33,354 nt of DNA from Methanobacteriota archaeon (GTDB taxonomy: Archaea; Thermoplasmatota; Thermoplasmata; RBG-16-68-12), in the NCBI GenBank assembly GCA_005878385.1, contig VBMN01000081.1, forward strand, positions 1-33,354, read 5' to 3'. This document shows, one piece after another, positions 8,195-16,059 of this stretch. The notes under the pieces were generated by a model. That model was not told where the DNA came from. It did not search any database and saw only the letters and a list, made by a program, of their open reading frames with translations. A program made the translations under genes and the position numbers. Numbering within the stretch: position 1 is the stretch's first letter; each line of letters starts with the position of its first letter.

Positions 8195-8722
8195 ATGGAG
8201 ACCCAAGGAATAAGCGAGACGACATGCATGCTTCGCGGGATGCCCGCCGCGTCCGGATCGGAGCCCTCGGGACCGCCGCAGATTCGGAAGCACCTCAGAT
8301 TCTTCGTTGCGTTCGTGGTGGCCCTCGTCCTCACAGGAACTCTGTTCGCCTACGAGCTGTCCCTCTTTCTCGGGCCTTCGCTGTTCGTTCCAGCGGGGAC
8401 GGTGGTCGATCAATCCGGCGCGACGATCGAATTCACCGTCGCCGGTCGCCCTGGGCAACTGGTGGGTCGTTGGCACGCGACCCAGGGAGGCGTCCTTTGG
8501 CTCAATCCGCCGGATTTTGGATCGCTGCGCTCGTCGCCGTGCATCGCCGATCGGGACTGGAATGGAACGGCCAACGTTTCCCTGTGGCCCGGGCGCTACA
8601 CCCTTGCGATCGTTCCCAATCCTCAGGGCAAGGTGATCGTGACCGAAACAGTCCGAATCGTCTACCCGGGCGATCGGAACGCCACCGACCATGCGCTCTT
8701 CGCTAGCTGGTGCGGCGGATAG
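8195..8722 (+). CDS. Small membrane-anchored exoprotein of unknown function
   Basis: A 175-residue protein with a cytoplasmic N-terminus of about 33 residues, one membrane helix (about 35-55, FFVAFVVALVLTGTLFAY) and an exterior beta-rich domain. The domain carries a YTLAIVPN strand pattern and two late cysteines (SSPC and SWCGG) that could form a disulfide. The pattern of short strands and N-x-S/T sites fits an archaeal surface domain of the GOLD or Ig kind, but I do not recognise the family. It is divergent from the V4R regulator. Start ATG 8195 is the first in frame; no clear ribosome site is visible. Confidence 0.6.
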   Translation: METQGISETTCMLRGMPAASGSEPSGPPQIRKHLRFFVAFVVALVLTGTLFAYELSLFLGPSLFVPAGTVVDQSGATIEFTVAGRPGQLVGRWHATQGGVLWLNPPDFGSLRSSPCIADRDWNGTANVSLWPGRYTLAIVPNPQGKVIVTETVRIVYPGDRNATDHALFASWCGG

Positions 8723-8793
8723 GGAACAAGTTACGCTCGGCATGCTCGGATCATTGAAGGAAACGATGAGCCATCCGTTCCCGACGGGCCGGG

Positions 8794-9135
8794 ATGCCGC
8801 AAGCGTCAAAAGCGATCCGACGCTTCGTCCCTCGGTTGTGGAGCCTCCGGTTCGTCGGTTTCGGGGTCGCCACGCATTTCTTGCTGGATCGGCTGTGGGA
8901 GACCCCCCGGATCGTGCTGTACCCTTCCTACGGATGGGCGTTCAGCCTCGCGGCGTTTGACACGGGGCGATGGTTCGACGCGCTGTTCCATGATCCGTAT
9001 GTGCAGGCGGGCGAGATTGTGGGCGCCGTAATCCTCATCGTCTTCGTGTGGCGAAAAGGCCTCTTGTCGTGGGAGGCGCTTCGAGAGTTCGCGCGCCATG
9101 GGATTCTACCGCGCGTCGCGCCGAATCAACGCTGA
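8794..9135 (+). CDS. N-terminally truncated YdjM-like (membrane metal-dependent hydrolase) protein
   Basis: The 113 residues contain THFLLDRLWETPRIVLYP followed by YGWAF. This is the H-x3-D and following segment seen in the C-terminal half of YdjM/DUF457 'membrane-bound metal-dependent hydrolases', then one membrane helix (about 73-90). Family members are normally about twice this length and begin with an earlier metal-ligand His and several helices, which are absent here. A stop at 8767 closes the frame just upstream, so the missing half cannot be coded in frame. It is either a degraded remnant or a minimal stand-alone version. It follows the anchored exoprotein by 71 bp. Confidence 0.5.
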   Translation: MPQASKAIRRFVPRLWSLRFVGFGVATHFLLDRLWETPRIVLYPSYGWAFSLAAFDTGRWFDALFHDPYVQAGEIVGAVILIVFVWRKGLLSWEALREFARHGILPRVAPNQR

Positions 9136-9205
9136 ACAAGGTTGCCTCAATGGCGGTCGGAGCTCACGCTAGGGAATCACGACTCGGCCCGGACAGCATA
9201 GGGTG

Positions 9206-9652
9206 TCACGGATTCTGTTCCAGAGGTGGCAAAAGGCCAAGCTGGGCCATCAGGCCCGCCTGATCGAAGTACAGGTTGATCTCCGCGAACTTGCCGCCCT
9301 CGAGCTTCGAAATCATCGCGACTGAGAGTTGAACAGGCTTGTTCGTGGCGGGAATCGACTGGCCCCCCTGGATCTCCAAGGGTCCCGTGTGGGTTCCTCG
9401 CATGTGGCCCAGTTGGGTTACCCAATCCCCGGCGCCGAACTGCGTTTCCGTCGCGAACCGAATGTCGGGAAAGGCCTTGAGAAACGGCTCGAGAGACGCA
9501 CGGATCGCCTTCGGCCCCTTAATCCCCTGGGGATTTTGTGGGTCCCGCTGAAGGACCGAATTCAGATGGAGGCTCTCGAACGTGTCCAAGTCGCGGTCAT
9601 TCAGGGCCTTCGTCGCCTTTTCGATCACTCTGAGATTTTCTTCTACGCTCAT
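9206..9652 (-). CDS. SnoaL-like (NTF2-fold) protein
   Basis: A 148-residue protein starting at ATG 9652 (MSVEENLRVIEKATKAL), chosen because a strong AGGAGGAGGTGA lies 4 nt before it; an upstream ATG at 9733 has none. It shows the SnoaL-like NTF2 pattern: an N-terminal helix ending ALNDRDLDTF, a GPKAIRASLEPFLKAFPD segment, a GTHTGP turn, and a final FDQAGLMAQLGLLPP. The family includes polyketide cyclases, ester cyclases and many uncharacterised small-ligand proteins. The substrate is unknown. A second SnoaL-like gene lies at 11454, across an SRPBCC gene and a regulator, suggesting a shared small-molecule process. Confidence 0.8.
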   Translation of the reverse strand: MSVEENLRVIEKATKALNDRDLDTFESLHLNSVLQRDPQNPQGIKGPKAIRASLEPFLKAFPDIRFATETQFGAGDWVTQLGHMRGTHTGPLEIQGGQSIPATNKPVQLSVAMISKLEGGKFAEINLYFDQAGLMAQLGLLPPLEQNP

Positions 9653-9656
9653 TGAT

Positions 9657-9668
9657 TCACCTCCTCCT
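9657..9668 (-). promoter_or_regulatory. Strong Shine-Dalgarno of SnoaL-like gene
   Basis: The minus strand reads AGGAGGAGGTGA directly before ATCA and the ATG at 9652. It fixes the start and contrasts with the leaderless pattern of many neighbours. Possible TATA-like boxes (GTTTAGC near 9689-9695 and TTATAC near 9742-9747) lie upstream. Confidence 0.7.
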
Positions 9669-9772
9669 TCCGCTAAGGCCTTGGGTATGCTAAACGCGCC
9701 CCTCCTCGGCTCCCATCCCGGTTCCGCATCCATGTTCCTCCGTATAACTGTTGCATCCGTCCGCCCTCACGG

Positions 9773-10294
9773 TCACGGTGCATCTCGCTCGCAAATCGAG
9801 GCCGCCGTTGGCCACCCTCTTGCCAACATGCGCAGAATGCGTCGCCCCATGAGCCGCGCGACGATCCGTCCCAAGGGCCCGGCGGGTGTGATGGTGCTTC
9901 GAATCTGCAGTCGAGTGCCATCCCCGCTGGGAATAGCCTCGAACTCATCGTGAATCCGGAGTCCCATGGCCCTCGCATCGAAGGTCCAACTGCCATCCTC
10001 GCGCACACGGAGGGCCTCCGGGAGGAGCCTCTCCGTCCCGAAAGGGCCGCGCCAGGTGCCCACCAGGTCGATCCGATTGCCGTCCCGAGCCAGGACGCGA
10101 ATCCGGTGAGGCTGTTCGCGCGGATCCTTCGCGACGTAGTCATCCGGCAGATCCGTCCACCACGCCCGGACGGACGGTGGCGGTCGGTGGATGCTCAACT
10201 GCAGGTCCAGCTTGAGCGATCGGCCGACCCGGGTTGCGACGTCGGTCGAATGAGAAGTCACATGCCCCCGCGCATCCCTGGTTCCAACGCTCAT
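9773..10294 (-). CDS. SRPBCC (START/Bet v1-like) family protein
   Basis: A 173-residue protein with a START-like helix-grip layout. An opening strand LKLDLQLSIHRPPPSVRAWW and a short helix lead into antiparallel strands (RIRVLARDGNRIDLVGTW, then DEFEAIPSGDGTRLQIRSTI), followed by a closing helix (GRIVARLMGRRILRML). These proteins bind lipids, polyketides or other hydrophobic ligands, and some are cyclases or hydrolases. A GGGGGATTAA sequence precedes the ATG at 10294. The first 25 residues are not typical of the fold and may be an extension or over-called. It diverges from the double-HTH regulator gene, making it a possible target. Confidence 0.7.
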   Translation of the reverse strand: MSVGTRDARGHVTSHSTDVATRVGRSLKLDLQLSIHRPPPSVRAWWTDLPDDYVAKDPREQPHRIRVLARDGNRIDLVGTWRGPFGTERLLPEALRVREDGSWTFDARAMGLRIHDEFEAIPSGDGTRLQIRSTITPAGPLGRIVARLMGRRILRMLARGWPTAASICERDAP

Positions 10295-10459
10295 TTAATC
10301 CCCCGGATCGCCTACTCGGAGGATGTTCCATCGCCACTTGTATCTTTGTCGGCGGGGTCTCGCGGAACGCGAATCGGTTTCAGGTTGAGCGTCGGGTTCC
10401 GCGGGTCGTCTTTGGCGGGACCGTCAAGGCCAAGGCAACGCAATCCCCTGACCCTTCCA

Positions 10460-11410
10460 GTGGACGCTCTCGACAATCTCGACTTCGATATCTTGCGGGA
10501 GTTGATGGTCGGGAGCGGAGCCTACCTGCGGAACGATCGTGTAAGCCTTGGGACGATGGCCCGTGCGGTGGGTGTCCACCGCTCGACCGTGGCCGATCGA
10601 ATCGCGAAGTGGACTCGCATCGGGTTCCTCGGGGACTGGACCATCGACGTGGATCCGGCGGCGCTCGACCTCGTCGGGGCCCATGTCCATTTCGCATCGA
10701 GAGCGCAACCCCGCGAGCGCGCGTTGCACCTCGCGGCGCTCGTCGAAGGCGTCGAGGGCGTCCTTTCGTTCGATCAAGGGTGGGTCGGCGTCATCTTCAT
10801 GGCGGATTCACCCGCCGCCCTCGCGCGGACCGAGACCCTGCTCGCTCGAATCCTCGAAGCCGAGCGGAGCTCACGCATGGTCGATACGGCCGTGGATTAT
10901 CCCGAGACGCGCCCGTTCCCGCTGTCTCCGCTCGACGCCAAACTTCTGACGGTCCTGCTGCGTGACTCGCGGCAGACTCCGGCGGGAGTGGCCAAGAAGA
11001 CACACGTCACCGTGCGCACGGTGGAGCGGCGACTCGAGCGGCTCCGAACGGCCGGAGTCTATTACGTCCGACCCATCATTCACTTCGGCCACATCCCGGG
11101 TGTCAGCTTCGGGCTCTTGTGTTTCCAGTATTCCGGGGGAGAGCGGGGCACGGTGTTGCAGCGGGTCCTTCGGCTCGTCACGAATCAGATCGGCCGACAG
11201 GTCGAAGCCCCCACGAGAGGCATGCTCGTGATTCACGGCTCCGCGCGGGAACTCAGTGAGTCCGCAGAAACGACGGCGTCTGTCCCGGGTGTGCACGATG
11301 TCGTCCTCCGGACGTTTCTGGGAGAGACCGAAGCGCCCGGGTTTCCAGCTTGGTTGTCGGAACGGATCGATCGCCAATCTCGGGCCTCGAGGGTCGCCAT
11401 CCCTAAGTAG
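10460..11410 (+). CDS. Lrp/AsnC-like transcription regulator with two HTH domains
   Basis: This 316-residue regulator begins at GTG 10460, where an AsnC-type N-terminus starts (DALDNLDFDILRELM). The frame is open further upstream but the sequence there is not domain-like. The first HTH covers about 5-60 (GTMARAVGVHRSTVADRI). A ferredoxin-like RAM/SAM-type segment (about 65-145) follows. A second HTH starts at residue 155 (LSPLDAKLLTVLL, then TVRTVERRLERLRTAG) with another alpha/beta segment after it. Archaeal proteins of this double design are transcriptional regulators, often sensing metabolites. It sits between the divergent SRPBCC and co-directional SnoaL-like genes, so local control is likely. 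It ends in TAG. Confidence 0.72.
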   Translation: MDALDNLDFDILRELMVGSGAYLRNDRVSLGTMARAVGVHRSTVADRIAKWTRIGFLGDWTIDVDPAALDLVGAHVHFASRAQPRERALHLAALVEGVEGVLSFDQGWVGVIFMADSPAALARTETLLARILEAERSSRMVDTAVDYPETRPFPLSPLDAKLLTVLLRDSRQTPAGVAKKTHVTVRTVERRLERLRTAGVYYVRPIIHFGHIPGVSFGLLCFQYSGGERGTVLQRVLRLVTNQIGRQVEAPTRGMLVIHGSARELSESAETTASVPGVHDVVLRTFLGETEAPGFPAWLSERIDRQSRASRVAIPK

Positions 11411-11437
11411 CGGACGGAGTATTCGTCCTGAGAGCAG

Positions 11438-11448
11438 CGGGGAGGGAG
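11438..11448 (+). promoter_or_regulatory. Shine-Dalgarno deciding a TTG start
   Basis: CGGGGAGGGAG about 6-10 nt before TTG 11454 fixes the start of the second SnoaL-like gene. Confidence 0.6.
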
Positions 11449-11453
11449 AATCG

Positions 11454-11888
11454 TTGTCAGCGAAGGAGAACAGGGCCCTAATTCGGCGTTACTTCGACGT
11501 GATGGATCAGCCGAACGCAACAGCGGACATGCTGGATGAATTCGTCGACCCCGGGATCGTCGTGCACAATGCGCCTCCCGGATCACCGACGGACCTCGCG
11601 GGACTGAAGAAACAATTCACCATGTTCCAGACGTCGACTCCCGGGTATCACACGGTGGACGTCTTGGTCGCAGAAGGAGACAAGGTCGCGGCGAAGATCA
11701 CCGGTTACGGCACCCACGAGGGCGAACTCCTCGGCATTCCTCGAACGGGCAAGAAGATCCAGATGAGCGGCATCGTGATCTGGCGCATCAAGAACGGCAA
11801 GATCGTCGAGCACTGGGGACAGAACGACACTCTCGGTTTGCTCCAACAGCTCGGCGCCGTACCGCCACTGGGAAAGCCTCCAACTTAG
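11454..11888 (+). CDS. SnoaL-like ester cyclase family protein
   Basis: A 144-residue protein starting at TTG 11454 behind a good ribosome site; a longer frame to 11256 runs into the regulator gene. It is a clearer match to SnoaL-like ester cyclases than its neighbour at 9206. The N-terminus is NRALIRRYFDVMDQPN, followed by a central GTHEGELLGIPRTGKKIQM, then WRIKNGKIVEHWGQNDTLGL and LLQQLGAVPP. The latter blocks contain the His and Asp (EHW and ND) that often act in this fold. The ligand is unknown. The paralogue-like pair around the regulator suggests a related substrate or response. Confidence 0.82.
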   Translation: MSAKENRALIRRYFDVMDQPNATADMLDEFVDPGIVVHNAPPGSPTDLAGLKKQFTMFQTSTPGYHTVDVLVAEGDKVAAKITGYGTHEGELLGIPRTGKKIQMSGIVIWRIKNGKIVEHWGQNDTLGLLQQLGAVPPLGKPPT

Positions 11889-12075
11889 CGGCCACGCAGA
11901 GGGAAGGGGTCGCCGTCCGAACGCCGGAGGGTCGAACGACCATCATGGATGTCAAGACGCTCGACGCCTTCCGGCCGTCTTCGAGGAACGTGGCTTCGAG
12001 AGGACGATCCTGGCTACGACGACGCAGAATCCCTCCAGAGAAAGTATTTTCCCACTCATGTGCCTACGGGCTCCT

Positions 12076-12083
12076 GAGGAGAT
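12076..12083 (+). promoter_or_regulatory. Shine-Dalgarno deciding a TTG start
   Basis: GAGGAGAT about 7 nt before TTG 12090 supports that start for the small protein. The rest of 11889-12089 is non-coding by appearance, with an AT-richer AAAGTATTTT around 12042-12051 as a possible promoter element. Confidence 0.55.
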
Positions 12084-12089
12084 TTTGAG

Positions 12090-12407
12090 TTGGAGCAATT
12101 CGCTTTGATAGCCACGCATCCGCCAGATCAGTGTCCGACCGCCAACGAGACGATTCGAAAGTTTTTCCTGAATCGATCTCCAGACATGACGAAGACCGCC
12201 GAGAAACACGGGGTCGAGTACCTCGCAGGGCCCATCATCACGACGGAGCACAAGAGCTACGCGATCGTGAAAGCCAAGAATGTCGAAGCGGTTCGAAACT
12301 TCGTCATTGAGAGCGGCCTCATCCAGTGGAATAGCGTGGACGTCGTCCACGGGGTCTCGATGGAACAAGCCCTCGAGGAAATCGACAAACTCAAGCCGAT
12401 TTACTGA
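12090..12407 (+). CDS. Small alpha/beta protein of unknown function
   Basis: A 105-residue soluble protein starting at TTG 12090. It opens FALIATHPPDQCPTANETIR and continues through HGVEYLAGPIITTEHKSYAI to a C-terminal helix EQALEEIDKLKP. The strand-helix-strand order (FALIA, then VEYLAGP, then HKSYAIVKA, then NSVDVVHGV) suggests a ferredoxin-like dimeric alpha/beta-barrel subunit, as in DUF3303- or muconolactone-isomerase-like proteins. The CP pair near residue 15 could be functional. I do not recognise the family. It lies at the end of the SnoaL/SRPBCC/regulator cluster. Confidence 0.6.
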   Translation: MEQFALIATHPPDQCPTANETIRKFFLNRSPDMTKTAEKHGVEYLAGPIITTEHKSYAIVKAKNVEAVRNFVIESGLIQWNSVDVVHGVSMEQALEEIDKLKPIY

Positions 12408-12555
12408 AGGCCCGCTCCGCGTCCGCCTGGGGACATCCGCGAGGGATGAATTACGGGATCGGCTCTGGCATCCGGGGACACTAATCTGTGGTAGCTACCT
12501 TAAACAAGGCTGATCTTAGGCCTCTCCGGCAAATCGCGATCTCGACCCTCGATGC

Positions 12556-14814
12556 TCATGTCCTTTGGGGATCTGTGTTGCGTGAGCCCCTCCGCGCCCA
12601 CTCCTGGAGCAAGAGGTTCAGGTTGCTCCGACGAAGCATGTATAGGTTCACAACCTCTCCCGTCGTCCAGCGCAGGACCCAGTGCGCGCCCTTCCCGCTC
12701 GTCATGTGGATGTCCTGGATCTCCGCCCATGGGAACACCGTATCACTCAGATGCCGATCGTACGGAGATTCGAACCACATCCGGAATCCGACATCGTCAA
12801 TGGCCACGTAGGACGGCCGACCGACTCCGCCGAATAGCAGCATGTAGGAGAAAAGTCCCGCGCTTAGGACCACGATCGTCCCTATGAAACCAAGACCCCA
12901 GTACCCCGAGTCCGCTCGTGGACCGAGTCCGGGATAAACCGCGAGAAGGGCGACACCGCCGAGGACGACCCCCATCGCACCGACGCCTCGCTTCCTTGGA
13001 GTGGTGCCTCGTCCGTTCGGGATCCAGCTCCGGTTCGGGTCCCGCGACTCGGCGGAGGCGTCGAGGGCAAGCATGGGTTGTCCGTGGAGGGCGCGCCTAC
13101 TGCGGACCCGGCGCGCGAGGAGCACGACCGCGCCCGCGACGGAGATCGCTCCGATCAAAGAGGGGATTAGCAGGAGAAGAGCCGCGCTCATCACGCTCGG
13201 CTCCAGTGTGATGAGGGGAACGGCTGCCGCCTGCGATGCAATCTGCGCGTCGAGATGAAGCGTGCCGTTCCCGAGTCTCGAGACGCTCCCGACGATCTGG
13301 ACGCGGTCCCCTCGCTCGTACACCCACATCGTCGTGTGAGGGGCCCACCATGCCATATGCGGCCCGTTGTAGATGAGGTACCAAGCTCCCGTCGCGACAA
13401 GGAGGGTTCCCGTCGCGTCGCCGAGCTCGAAGTTGTCGGTCGTGTTCCACGTCCAGCTCCACCCCGTTTTGGAGTAGTAAACCTCATGTCCACCCCACGC
13501 GACGAGACTGGACGAGAGGATCGTCCCGTCCACCTTGGCAATCTCGCCCGGAGTGAGGTCGGCGATTGGGGTCGGGTTCGTGTTCCTCCACGCGTTCGTC
13601 AGATTGTAGTCATAGGAGACGGCGGGATACCAGATTGCGAGGAACGCGACTCCGAGGACGACAGCCCCGAGGATCCTAGACGGCTTCGATGTCGCCTTTA
13701 TACCGCGCCCATGGCCCTCCTGGCATCCCTCCCGCCAGCAATTCCGACAGACGTAGAAATGATCGACTTTGCACCAGAGCAAGCGGAATCCCTCCAGGCC
13801 CGGATATCGGACGCGGCAGCGGACACACGCGACCCCCCGCTGAGAGCGGCTCGTCTCGGTCGCAATCGGAGTCGTGACGTGGGGAAAAGTTCGCTCCGGC
13901 GACGGGGTACCGGAACCTTCGCCCTTCCGTGGTGGAGTTTGCGTCCTGGGGGAACTGGGCCGAACCGCTCGGTGCAGCGGCCACTCGCTTGCGATGATCT
14001 GTGCGTTTTCCGAATCGATCCGGAGGAACCGCACGAGCCTTGTAATCGGGTCCGCTCCACCCGGGGTACTAGATCGGAGGACATTCAGATCGGTCCACGA
14101 CAACACCTCGCGAGCTGTGCGGCGGTCGTACGGAGAATCGTACCAGAAATGGATTCCATCGTCCGCCACCGCGACTTCCGAGGGCACGGACCAGGGGAGT
14201 GCGGCCACGAGGGCGGCAATCGAGCCGAACAGAGTGGCAAGGACAATCCCGGCTCCAAGCATTCCCAGGGATGCCGGAAAACTCGAGCTGGCAATCAAGA
14301 AAACGAGGACGAGGTCGAGCGCCGTCGCCACGACCGCCACGGCGACGACTGTGACCATCCTCTTCGGGAACACCGCCTTGTTGGACCGCCACGACCACTG
14401 CGGGTTTGGCACATCGGTAAACGATTCCGGTGGGACGGGCCTGCTACCGCTCACCTTCTGTCGATGGAGGGAGCCCCGGACGAGAACGGAGACCGCGAGC
14501 CAGACCACGCCGGCGAGAACCAAGACAGAGATCGCGAGGGCGATGGTTTCGTTGTCCATCAGAGAGCCCGGCACCGTCGGGAAGACGAACAAGACTGCCG
14601 CGAGCGAGAGAAGGGTCGGACCGAAGATTGCGAGAAGACCGATCCCCAGCATTCGATACGACTTACGAATCAACGGGGTCTTTCCGTGGGATGGCTCGCA
14701 TGCTTCACGGTAGCATTGCAGGCAGTAGTAGCAACGATCGGATCGACACCAAACCATCCGCCATGCCCGTCGACCGGGGAACGCGAGATGGCATCGCGCG
14801 CACTCCCTCACCAC
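12556..14814 (-). CDS. Internally duplicated membrane protein with RING-like fingers, GIDE-like and PH-like domains
   Basis: A 752-residue protein starting at GTG 14814 (or 14811), about 30 nt after a CTTATG box. The two halves share finger, membrane helices, then PH-like domain. Finger 1 has C5, C8, C23, C28, C31, C34, C39 and H43. Finger 2 has C330-x2-C333-x14-C348-x3-H352-x3-C356-x2-C359-x4-C364-x3-H368, close to RING spacing. The second half inserts a beta domain (about 420-525: KVDGTIL, VYYSKTGWSW, FELGDATGTLLV, YERGDRVQIVGSV) between two membrane helices. This resembles the GIDE domain of Mulan-type membrane E3 proteins. PH-like modules (about 209-275 and 665-752) share GIHFWYDSPYDR and GFRMWFESPYDR. 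Seen: the duplication and cysteine pattern. Inferred: RING and GIDE homology. A catalytic ubiquitin-ligase role is not implied. Confidence 0.75.
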   Translation of the reverse strand: MVRECARCHLAFPGRRAWRMVWCRSDRCYYCLQCYREACEPSHGKTPLIRKSYRMLGIGLLAIFGPTLLSLAAVLFVFPTVPGSLMDNETIALAISVLVLAGVVWLAVSVLVRGSLHRQKVSGSRPVPPESFTDVPNPQWSWRSNKAVFPKRMVTVVAVAVVATALDLVLVFLIASSSFPASLGMLGAGIVLATLFGSIAALVAALPWSVPSEVAVADDGIHFWYDSPYDRRTAREVLSWTDLNVLRSSTPGGADPITRLVRFLRIDSENAQIIASEWPLHRAVRPSSPRTQTPPRKGEGSGTPSPERTFPHVTTPIATETSRSQRGVACVRCRVRYPGLEGFRLLWCKVDHFYVCRNCWREGCQEGHGRGIKATSKPSRILGAVVLGVAFLAIWYPAVSYDYNLTNAWRNTNPTPIADLTPGEIAKVDGTILSSSLVAWGGHEVYYSKTGWSWTWNTTDNFELGDATGTLLVATGAWYLIYNGPHMAWWAPHTTMWVYERGDRVQIVGSVSRLGNGTLHLDAQIASQAAAVPLITLEPSVMSAALLLLIPSLIGAISVAGAVVLLARRVRSRRALHGQPMLALDASAESRDPNRSWIPNGRGTTPRKRGVGAMGVVLGGVALLAVYPGLGPRADSGYWGLGFIGTIVVLSAGLFSYMLLFGGVGRPSYVAIDDVGFRMWFESPYDRHLSDTVFPWAEIQDIHMTSGKGAHWVLRWTTGEVVNLYMLRRSNLNLLLQEWARRGSRNTDPQRT

Positions 14815-14837
14815 GAGCCAAAACTGATTGAGAGGTC

Positions 14838-14843
14838 CATAAG
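14838..14843 (-). promoter_or_regulatory. TATA-like box for the RING-like membrane protein
   Basis: CTTATG on the minus strand, 29 and 32 nt before the tandem GTG codons at 14814 and 14811. It argues against the longer frame starting at GTG 14865. Confidence 0.45.
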
Positions 14844-14972
14844 CTTGATGCGTAGACCTGCACACGGTGCTCGTCCCATCGGCTCGGTCTGGGGGCCTGG
14901 AACCCCTATTCCGAGTCCCCGTGAACGCCAGTTGGCCAGATGGAATAGCCCGTCAACATTGTTCCCGCGGCC

Positions 14973-14978
14973 TTTATG
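14973..14978 (+). promoter_or_regulatory. TATA-like box for the polytopic membrane protein
   Basis: TTTATG, 31 nt before ATG 15004, with no ribosome site between. It has the same hexamer and spacing as the DinB gene promoter. Confidence 0.6.
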
Positions 14979-15003
14979 ACCCAGCCGTCCCAACCGTTTT
15001 TCC

Positions 15004-16005
15004 ATGGCGGACGCAGGCGCCCACCCGAATCGGCGGCCCCTCCTCGCGCTCATCCTCCTCTCTCCGGTCATCGCGGAGATGCTCTCTGGATCCACACCAC
15101 CCTTGGAATGGCTGAATCCGATCGCGGCCCTCTTCTTGATCTGGTTGTACGGCGCCGGCGTCCTCGTCATGCGCGAGACGGCGGTGCGGTGGAAGACCGG
15201 ATGGCCGAGCATCCTGCTCCTCGGCGCGGCGTACGGGATCATCGAGGAAGGCCTCGCGGTGAAATCGTTCTTCGACCCGACTTGGATGGACCTCGGGACC
15301 CTCGGCGTCTATGGCCGATGGCTCGACGTGAACTGGGTCTGGGCCGTCTGGCTCACGATCTACCATGCGGTCGTCAGCATCGCGATTCCGATCTTCCTGA
15401 TGGAATGGATCTGGCCTCGCGTCCGCGGCCATCCGCTCACCTCGCGGCGCGGCTACATCGCCTCCATCGCCCTTCTCGCGGGGGCGACGATCTTCATCAA
15501 CCTCTTGCTCACGCCGTACCGGCCGTCCGCCTGGCATCTCCTCGGGGCCTCCCTGACTGTGGTCCTCCTGATCTGGGCCGCGAAGAGGTACGCGGGCGTC
15601 CTCTGGTCTCGGCTGCCGTCGCGAAAACTTCCTCCCGCGCCGCGGGTCTACGCGCTCGCCGGTTTCGGGTTCCTGATGGGCTCCTTCCTCCTCTATGGCG
15701 GAGGACCGTTCTTCGGAGTGATCCCGGTCCTCACGGCCCTGGAAGGCGCCGTCGTCCTCGTCGGCGTCATGTTTCTCGTGCGCCGCACCTCGGATGACCC
15801 GGTCACCTGGGCCCGGCAGCGGTTCGCGTTCGTCGCGGGATGCGTCGGATTCCTGATCGTCCTCGCGGCGTTCCTCGAAATCGCCGGATCACGAGGCATG
15901 GCGGTCGCCGGCGCGGCCTTCGCGTACCTCCTGGTGCGCCTGTATCGGAAAGCGTTTTCTTCCCGAGAGATTCTCGTGACGCCCGCCGGACCCCCAACGC
16001 CCTAG
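15004..16005 (+). CDS. Polytopic membrane protein of unknown function
   Basis: A 333-residue protein with about nine or ten membrane helices. A central charged patch within the membrane reads YGIIEEGLAVKSFFDP and WMDLGTLGVYGRWLDVNWVW, followed by a conserved-looking YHAVVSI helix. The buried E-E and later H recall, only loosely, CPBP-type intramembrane proteases, but E-E-x3-R is not present and the topology differs. I do not recognise a named family. It is transcribed with, or just ahead of, the DinB gene (54 bp gap that contains a separate TATA box), so each probably has its own promoter. Confidence 0.65.
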   Translation: MADAGAHPNRRPLLALILLSPVIAEMLSGSTPPLEWLNPIAALFLIWLYGAGVLVMRETAVRWKTGWPSILLLGAAYGIIEEGLAVKSFFDPTWMDLGTLGVYGRWLDVNWVWAVWLTIYHAVVSIAIPIFLMEWIWPRVRGHPLTSRRGYIASIALLAGATIFINLLLTPYRPSAWHLLGASLTVVLLIWAAKRYAGVLWSRLPSRKLPPAPRVYALAGFGFLMGSFLLYGGGPFFGVIPVLTALEGAVVLVGVMFLVRRTSDDPVTWARQRFAFVAGCVGFLIVLAAFLEIAGSRGMAVAGAAFAYLLVRLYRKAFSSREILVTPAGPPTP

Positions 16006-16028
16006 CATTCATCGCACCGGCGCAATCC

Positions 16029-16034
16029 TTTATG
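16029..16034 (+). promoter_or_regulatory. TATA-like box for the DinB-family gene
   Basis: TTTATG, 31 nt before ATG 16060, within the 54 bp gap after the preceding gene. Confidence 0.6.
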
Positions 16035-16059
16035 ATTCCCGCGCTCGTTCGCGGCGCCC

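Noticed and set aside
12408-12555. Possible small RNA or tRNA in the convergent gap
   Set aside because: I could not fold a cloverleaf or find conserved tRNA arms by eye; nothing supportable is present.
12556-14814. Functional ubiquitin ligase call
   Set aside because: Only domain resemblance is visible; no ubiquitin-like protein, E1 or E2 gene lies in the window, and prokaryotic RING-like proteins often have other roles.
13255-14979. Long open frame on the plus strand opposite the RING-like membrane protein
   Set aside because: Low-complexity Arg/Glu/Asp-rich translation with no domain; a shadow of the GC-rich real gene. The same applies to plus-strand 619-1443, 3691-4959, 17972-19816 and 22273-23832 and minus-strand 26541-28208.
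15004-16005. CPBP protease call for the polytopic protein
   Set aside because: It has E-E and a later His in membrane segments but lacks E-E-x3-R and the H-x3-N motif that are clear in the 28041 gene.
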